From UMGS1649 sp045651205 (GTDB lineage Bacteria > Bacillota > Clostridia > TANB77 > CAG-465): a DNA stretch of 24,724 nucleotides. Each line of letters opens with the position of its first letter. Positions within the stretch are counted from its first letter, which is position 1. This document shows positions 22,499 to 24,724 of this stretch, piece by piece. The stretch spans positions 1 through 24,724 of the forward strand of contig JAZRSA010000021.1 in the NCBI GenBank assembly GCA_045651205.1. Direction: 5' to 3'. The position numbers and the translations under genes are program-made. The notes under the pieces are model-generated. The model made no database searches. It saw only the letters and a list, made by a program, of their open reading frames with translations, and was not told where the DNA came from.

Positions 22499-22795
22499 AG
22501 TATATCTAGTACTTTTAATAAATACTATACTAATGATATGTCTTGCACCCTAAACAGACCAGCAAGAGCATGGGTTTAATGAAAACTTCATATCATCAGT
22601 ATACTACCTACTAAAATAGATAGTATTGTAAAGTTTTAATTCCAAATGCACCCTATTTTAATAAGTGCTATACCGACAACAACCTAAATCATTATCAGTA
22701 TACCACCTGTTAAAAGTGGTATTGTTAAGAAAGGAGACAAAAAGAATTGGATCTAATGCCTTATTGTGTGGTCTTTGTATACTCCCACAATATAA
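22499..22795 (-). ncRNA. Structured late leader / candidate non-coding RNA with 99-nt hairpin period
   Basis: No gene of usual length lies here, but the leftward strand folds into many hairpins. They are: ATTGTG/CACAAT (22763-22791); ATACCAC/GTGGTAT (22700-22722); GCAC/GTGC extended by two G.U pairs (22648-22668); a 10-bp stem ATACTATCTA/TAGGTAGTAT with one U.G (22601-22626); an 8-bp stem ATGATATG/CATATCAT (22533-22596) enclosing TCTTGC/GCAAGA, whose loop GGGT can pair with ACCC outside (pseudoknot); and AGTATTT/AAGTACT with one U.G inside AGTAT/ATACT (22499-22531). The G.U pairs become A.C mismatches on the other strand, so the leftward strand is the likely RNA. The AGTAT boxes (read on the + strand) start at 22499, 22598 and 22697, exactly 99 nt apart. 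The RNA would end at the GAAA terminator. Family unknown to me; boundaries approximate. Confidence 0.55.
22598..22728 (-). repeat. Two diverged direct repeats carrying covarying hairpins
   Basis: On the + strand, CAGTATACTACCTACTAAAA (22597-22616) and CAGTATACCACCTGTTAAAA (22696-22715) match at 17 of 20 positions and each is followed by a strand that closes a hairpin (TAGTATTGTAAAG and GTGGTATTGTTAAG). Between copies a T-A pair becomes C-G while the stem is kept, which is compensatory change. A third, weaker relative lies at 22499-22531. Confidence 0.6.
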
Positions 22796-22862
22796 TATTA
22801 TTACTATTCAATGAGAAAAACGAGAATTTACAAAACTTTTTTAATTATTTTTAATTTGTGTA

Positions 22863-22891
22863 TTGACTATTACACCGAATTAGTGTAATAT
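22863..22891 (+). promoter_or_regulatory. Sigma70-type promoter of the rightward operon
   Basis: The -35 box TTGACT (22863-22868; 5 of 6 consensus) and the -10 box TAATAT (22886-22891) are separated by exactly 17 bp. The spacer is occupied by the palindrome TTACAC-CGAATTA-GTGTAA. The start point should be near 22898. The leader then has a hairpin TGAGGG/CTCTCA with one G.U (22900-22920) and a second copy of the palindrome before the first gene. Confidence 0.8.
22870..22888. promoter_or_regulatory. Operator 1, palindrome in the promoter spacer
   Basis: TTACACCGAATTAGTGTAA: perfect 6-bp arms TTACAC/GTGTAA separated by 7 bp, 19 bp in all. It fills the -35/-10 spacer and overlaps the first bases of the -10 box, so a bound dimer should block RNA polymerase. 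Confidence 0.75.
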
Positions 22892-22937
22892 ATTAAGTGT
22901 GAGGGAGATAATAACTCTCAAAAAATTTTAAACTATA

Positions 22938-22956
22938 TTACACCAAATAAGTGTAA
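22938..22956. promoter_or_regulatory. Operator 2, palindrome upstream of the first rightward gene
   Basis: TTACACCAAATAAGTGTAA has the same arms and the same 7-bp spacing as operator 1 and lies 68 bp downstream, centred about 50 bp after the likely start point and just before the AAGAAGGA ribosome binding site. It could act as a second repressor site, by looping or roadblock, or as a structured RNA arm. Confidence 0.7.
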
Positions 22957-22973
22957 AGAAAGAAGGAATAATA

Positions 22974-23426
22974 ATGAGAAATTTACAAGAACTAATTCAA
23001 GCGTGGGAAACAATGGGAAAATACGGAAAGCAAGAAATAACATTTTCAATAAGTAAAGGAAGCGATACAAAACTAGATCTTATCTGTGGTCTAGTTGAAG
23101 CAATGCCTAGTTTTAACGATAAAGATAATCAGGTTGTATCTAGGGAATTAAAGAGACTTGTAGAAGCTTTACCTAAAACATATTACAACGAAGGCAACAT
23201 AAACAACGGAGATTATATGATAAATCAAATTACACTACGTGGAGACGATACAATTCTACTAAGAGGTGTAAAAATAGTTAAAGAAGAAACTAAAGAGGAT
23301 CTAGAGAAAATTAAAAGATTAGTAAACACTATCGCTAAAGATATGAAAGCAGATGAATATACAGTAAATTACGAGGAATACGGCTGGAAAATGCAAGAAA
23401 TAAAAATTCGTTTGTGGTGGGACTAG
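22974..23426 (+). CDS. First protein of the rightward operon (150 aa), function unknown
   Basis: It opens MRNLQELIQAWETMGKYGKQ, with no signal peptide or membrane helix. Helical segments (LIQAWETMGKYGKQ, VVSRELKRLVEALPKTYYNE) alternate with strands (ITFSISKGSDTKLDLICGLV, YMINQITLRGDDTILLRGVK). A charged helix follows (EETKEDLEKIKRLVNTIAKD), and it ends EEYGWKMQEIKIRLWWD. No helix-turn-helix or catalytic motif was recognised. AAGGA 6 nt before the ATG supports the start. As the first gene behind a palindrome-controlled promoter, opposite to the late cluster, it is probably an early or regulatory-phase protein. Host-takeover and immunity roles are both possible and cannot be separated here. Confidence 0.75.
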   Translation: MRNLQELIQAWETMGKYGKQEITFSISKGSDTKLDLICGLVEAMPSFNDKDNQVVSRELKRLVEALPKTYYNEGNINNGDYMINQITLRGDDTILLRGVKIVKEETKEDLEKIKRLVNTIAKDMKADEYTVNYEEYGWKMQEIKIRLWWD

Positions 23427-23473
23427 GAGTTTTACTCCTTCCCCTACTTAATAATAGAAAAGAGGTTTTAGAA

Positions 23474-23554
23474 ATGACAAGAGTAGAAAAGAATAAAGAA
23501 TTATATGAAGAAAATGAATTAATCGAAACTATAGATTTTGAGGAGTATGAATAG
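23474..23554 (+). CDS. 26-residue acidic peptide gene
   Basis: The frame encodes MTRVEKNKELYEENELIETI followed by DFEEYE. AGAGG lies 8-9 nt before the ATG, and the stop is 2 nt before the next start, so translation of the 96 aa gene is probably coupled to it. Ten of 26 residues are acidic, and the whole peptide could form one amphipathic helix. Support is context only: ribosome binding site, spacing and orientation. Confidence 0.5.
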   Translation: MTRVEKNKELYEENELIETIDFEEYE

Positions 23555-23556
23555 TT

Positions 23557-23847
23557 ATGAATAAAAAAGTAGAAGTAGTAAAAGTAATAAAATTATCACG
23601 TCTTAGAGTGTGGGTATTATATGCAATGTTTGGTATGTTGCTAATACTTGCAATTATGATAGGAATTAAAAACAAACGAAATGAAGAATTAAAAGAAGCT
23701 AATTATTGCTATAACATTTTATTAAATGAAGACGTTATTTTATCAAGTTGTGAAAAATACTTTGTTAATGATATATGGTATCAAGATTATTTAGAAGCCG
23801 TTGAAGTATACGAAAGGAGCTTAGAAGATGAACTCAATGAAATATAA
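23557..23847 (+). CDS. Small membrane protein (96 aa), function unknown
   Basis: A basic N-terminus (NKKVEVVKVIKLSRLRV) is followed by one strong membrane helix at about residues 18-37 (VWVLYAMFGMLLILAIMIGI), then KNKRNEELKEANY and a mainly acidic, helical remainder with C46 and C60 (YCYNILLNED, LSSCEKYFVNDIWYQDYL). Positive charges on both sides of the helix leave topology open; the long acidic part outside is equally possible. GAGGAG lies 11 nt upstream, inside the preceding small gene. The last 20 nt overlap the 47 aa gene. The two adjacent membrane proteins may act together, for example in host-envelope modification or superinfection exclusion; this is a guess from context. Confidence 0.65.
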   Translation: MNKKVEVVKVIKLSRLRVWVLYAMFGMLLILAIMIGIKNKRNEELKEANYCYNILLNEDVILSSCEKYFVNDIWYQDYLEAVEVYERSLEDELNEI

Positions 23848-23971
23848 ACTAATACATTATTTCTTCTATGATATGGACGAATACAGAGCTTATAAGCCGT
23901 TTATTATCGGTCTCGGTATAATTAGTCTATTTACCCTTTTTACGTCTCTATCTGCCTTTTTATGCTTGTAA
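23828..23971 (+). CDS. 47-residue membrane peptide gene
   Basis: The frame encodes MNSMKYKLIHYFFYDMDEYR, then a hydrophobic helix at about residues 25-46 (FIIGLGIISLFTLFTSLSAF) ending with LCL. AGGAG (23815-23819) lies 8 nt before the ATG, and the start overlaps the end of the 96 aa gene by 20 nt, so translation is coupled. A second ATG at 23834 would remove three residues. The stop overlaps the -35 box of the next promoter. With a charged N-terminus and a C-terminal helix it could be a small tail-anchored or holin-like protein. Holin activity is not indicated by position, because no lysin gene is nearby. Confidence 0.65.
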   Translation: MNSMKYKLIHYFFYDMDEYRAYKPFIIGLGIISLFTLFTSLSAFLCL

Positions 23972-23994
23972 TTACACTATTTTAGTGTTACACT
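23966..23994 (+). promoter_or_regulatory. Second promoter with palindrome-filled spacer, before the HTH gene
   Basis: TTGTAA (23966-23971) and TACACT (23989-23994) are 17 bp apart, and the spacer contains the operator palindrome, repeating the layout of the promoter at 22863. The boxes are weaker than there. Layout similarity is the main support. It would give the 61 aa regulator its own, self-controlled promoter. Confidence 0.5.
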
Positions 23995-24006
23995 ACTTTT
24001 GTGAGG
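23972..24006. promoter_or_regulatory. Operators 3 and 4 upstream of the HTH gene
   Basis: TTACACTATTTTAGTGTTA (23972-23990) matches the operator pattern with one mismatch in the right arm. An overlapping degenerate copy, TTACACTACTTTTGTGAGG (23988-24006), keeps TTACAC and GTG with the same spacing and runs into the ribosome binding site of the HTH gene. This is consistent with cooperative binding and autoregulation. Confidence 0.6.
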
Positions 24007-24013
24007 TGTTAAT

Positions 24014-24199
24014 ATGGACGTTAATAAAAAAGTAGACTTAGACTTTATAAAGAGATTTCAAAAGATTACATTATCTCAAATATGCAAGGATCTAAAAATA
24101 GATAAACCCTCAATTTATAGAGGTACTGCGTCTGCCGAAAACATAAGAAAAGTACGAGAAGAAATAGAAAAACGTTTAGATGAATTAGATTATAGTTAA
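24014..24199 (+). CDS. Small helix-turn-helix DNA-binding regulator (61 aa)
   Basis: The protein is MDVNKKVDLDFIKRFQKITL then SQICKDLKIDKPSIYRGTAS and a charged helix ending in EKRLDELDYS. Residues about 18-38 read as helix-turn-helix: ITLSQICKDLKIDKPSIYRG, with the first helix LSQICKDL, the turn KID and the recognition helix KPSIYRG. Length suits a Cro-like or plasmid-type minimal regulator; the last helix may make the dimer. GAGGTG 5 nt before the ATG supports the start. It is preceded by two operator copies and its operon is headed by two more, so it is the best candidate for the protein that binds TTACAC-N7-GTGTAA and represses its own and the upstream promoter. Whether it sets lysogeny or times early genes cannot be said. 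A strong terminator follows. Confidence 0.75.
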   Translation: MDVNKKVDLDFIKRFQKITLSQICKDLKIDKPSIYRGTASAENIRKVREEIEKRLDELDYS

Positions 24200-24202
24200 A
24201 CA

Positions 24203-24236
24203 AAAAAACTAGGGTTTTTACTCTAGTTCTTTTTTT
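24203..24236. terminator. Bidirectional intrinsic terminator between converging operons
   Basis: AACTAGGGT-TTTT-ACTCTAGTT forms a 9-bp stem (one G.U) preceded by seven A residues and followed by CTTTTTTT. It therefore terminates rightward after the HTH gene and, read on the other strand, also has a T tract and can stop leftward transcription from the 100 aa gene. Confidence 0.85.
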
Positions 24237-24284
24237 GTGTTACTTCGTCAAAAAAGTATAAATATGGTGTGGTGAATTGTGATT

Positions 24285-24302
24285 TTGTGAATATCTTCAC
24301 AA
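24285..24302. repeat. Inverted repeat in the convergent intergenic gap
   Basis: TTGTGAA-TATC-TTCACAA is a perfect 7-bp inverted repeat. No T tract follows closely on either strand, so it is not an obvious terminator. Its arms differ from the operator palindrome. The rest of 24237-24343 is A+T-rich, with no gene seen. Confidence 0.45.
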
Positions 24303-24343
24303 TATAATTATATATCTATTTTTATTCTTAATGCAATTAAATA

Positions 24344-24646
24344 CTAATTTTCTTCTATTGTTTTATCTATTATCTTAATTAGTTCTGCCATATCGTTAAC
24401 CCCGCCAGGAACACACTCTCTAAAGTATTTTTCTTGTAATACTCTTATCTCGTTCCTTAATTCTTTTAATGTGCTTTCAAGCCAAAAATTTTCTCGTGCT
24501 ATCGTGTTCCAATGAAGTCTAGAAATTTTGTAATGGTTTATTGTGTTTTCTAGTTCTTTATTTTCTTCTTGTAATTTAAGTATATTTTCATTTGCTATGA
24601 TTAATTTACTTTGTAACATAGCATAATCAAACAAGTCTTTATTCAT
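24344..24646 (-). CDS. Coiled-coil protein (100 aa), function unknown
   Basis: It starts MNKDLFDYAMLQSKLIIANE. Residues about 12-40 and 55-80 are coiled-coil heptads (ENILKLQEENKELENTINHY; STLKELRNEIRVLQEKYF). A short CVPGG turn follows, and it ends MAELIKIIDKTIEEN. No DNA-binding or enzymatic motif is seen. The start overlaps the end of the upstream gene by 8 nt, and AAAGGA lies inside that gene, so the two are translationally coupled. It is the last gene of a leftward operon that enters from the right and stops at the bidirectional terminator. Confidence 0.65.
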   Translation of the reverse strand: MNKDLFDYAMLQSKLIIANENILKLQEENKELENTINHYKISRLHWNTIARENFWLESTLKELRNEIRVLQEKYFRECVPGGVNDMAELIKIIDKTIEEN

Positions 24647-24724
24647 CTTCTTTTATTCCTTTATCTATTATTTCTAATATCTTTTCATATTGTTCGTATA
24701 GTTCATCACCATAATAAAAATCAT
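24639..24724 (-). CDS. C-terminal end of a leftward gene cut by the window edge
   Basis: The frame reads DFYYGDELYEQYEKILEIID then KGIKEDE and stop. It is open to the right edge of the window, charged and probably helical, and overlaps the next start (ATGAATAA). The product cannot be identified from 27 residues. Confidence 0.6.
   Translation of the reverse strand, partial: DFYYGDELYEQYEKILEIIDKGIKEDE

Noticed and set aside
22747..22854. Rightward frame from TTG (22747) or ATG (22756) behind an AGGAG-like sequence
   Set aside because: Start is TTG or too far from the AGGAG; the product is low-complexity hydrophobic/asparagine-rich and overlaps the structured leader stem. Probably not a gene.
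22809..22860. Leftward sigma70 promoter for the late leader
   Set aside because: Several TAATAT/TATTAT-like -10 boxes exist in the A+T-rich stretch, but none has a good -35 box at 16-18 bp. A phage-specific or activated promoter remains possible.
23425..23439. AGGAGT-TTT-ACTCCT hairpin after the 150 aa gene as a terminator
   Set aside because: Perfect 6-bp stem but a 3-nt loop and no T tract on the + strand (TCCCC follows); the operon continues immediately.
24278..24310. TTGTGA...TATAAT as a rightward promoter in the convergent gap
   Set aside because: Spacing is 20 bp, or 12 bp with the other TTGTGA; no gene follows in that direction within the window.

Overview
This window is a block of an A+T-rich tailed-bacteriophage genome (free phage or prophage; no integrase is visible). 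The strong AGGAG-type ribosome binding sites, the low-GC codon choice and the protein families point to a host among low-GC Bacillota, probably a gut species. There is no tape-measure, tail-tube or sheath gene, while there are a nozzle/stabilisation-like protein, a small internal protein and a giant ejection-type protein. This predicts a short-tailed, podovirus-like particle.

Almost everything from 22354 down to 1 is one leftward late cluster. In transcription order it holds: a metallophosphoesterase; small and large terminase; a 34-residue basic peptide and an 85-residue membrane-anchored protein; portal; two small surface-type proteins (76 aa, and a 261 aa Ig/Fn3-like one); an intrinsic terminator; scaffold and major capsid protein; a second terminator fused to a tRNA-like minihelix; a 115 aa protein; a head-tail adaptor; the nozzle/stabilisation protein; an internal virion protein; a 2170 aa ejection protein; and then at least eight fibre/receptor-binding-type genes, the last cut by the window edge.

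The gap from 22355 to 22973 is the control region. Its left part is a densely structured stretch that folds better as the leftward RNA, because several G.U pairs exist only on that strand. It has three related hairpins exactly 99 nt apart and ends in a GAAA-loop terminator just before the first late gene. Its right part holds a rightward sigma70-type promoter whose 17-bp spacer is filled by a palindrome, TTACAC-N7-GTGTAA. The same palindrome recurs before the first rightward gene and again in the spacer of a second promoter that precedes a 61-residue helix-turn-helix gene.

The rightward operon (22974-24199) is small: a 150 aa unknown, a 26 aa peptide, two small membrane proteins (96 and 47 aa) and the HTH regulator. 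It ends in a bidirectional terminator facing another leftward operon (a 100 aa coiled-coil protein and an upstream gene cut by the window edge).

The most unusual things here are the tRNA-like minihelix with an encoded CCA behind the capsid gene, the periodic structured late leader, and the palindrome-in-spacer regulatory circuit. All 29 visible stop codons are TAA or TAG; none is TGA. No CRISPR array, insertion sequence, complete tRNA or rRNA was seen.
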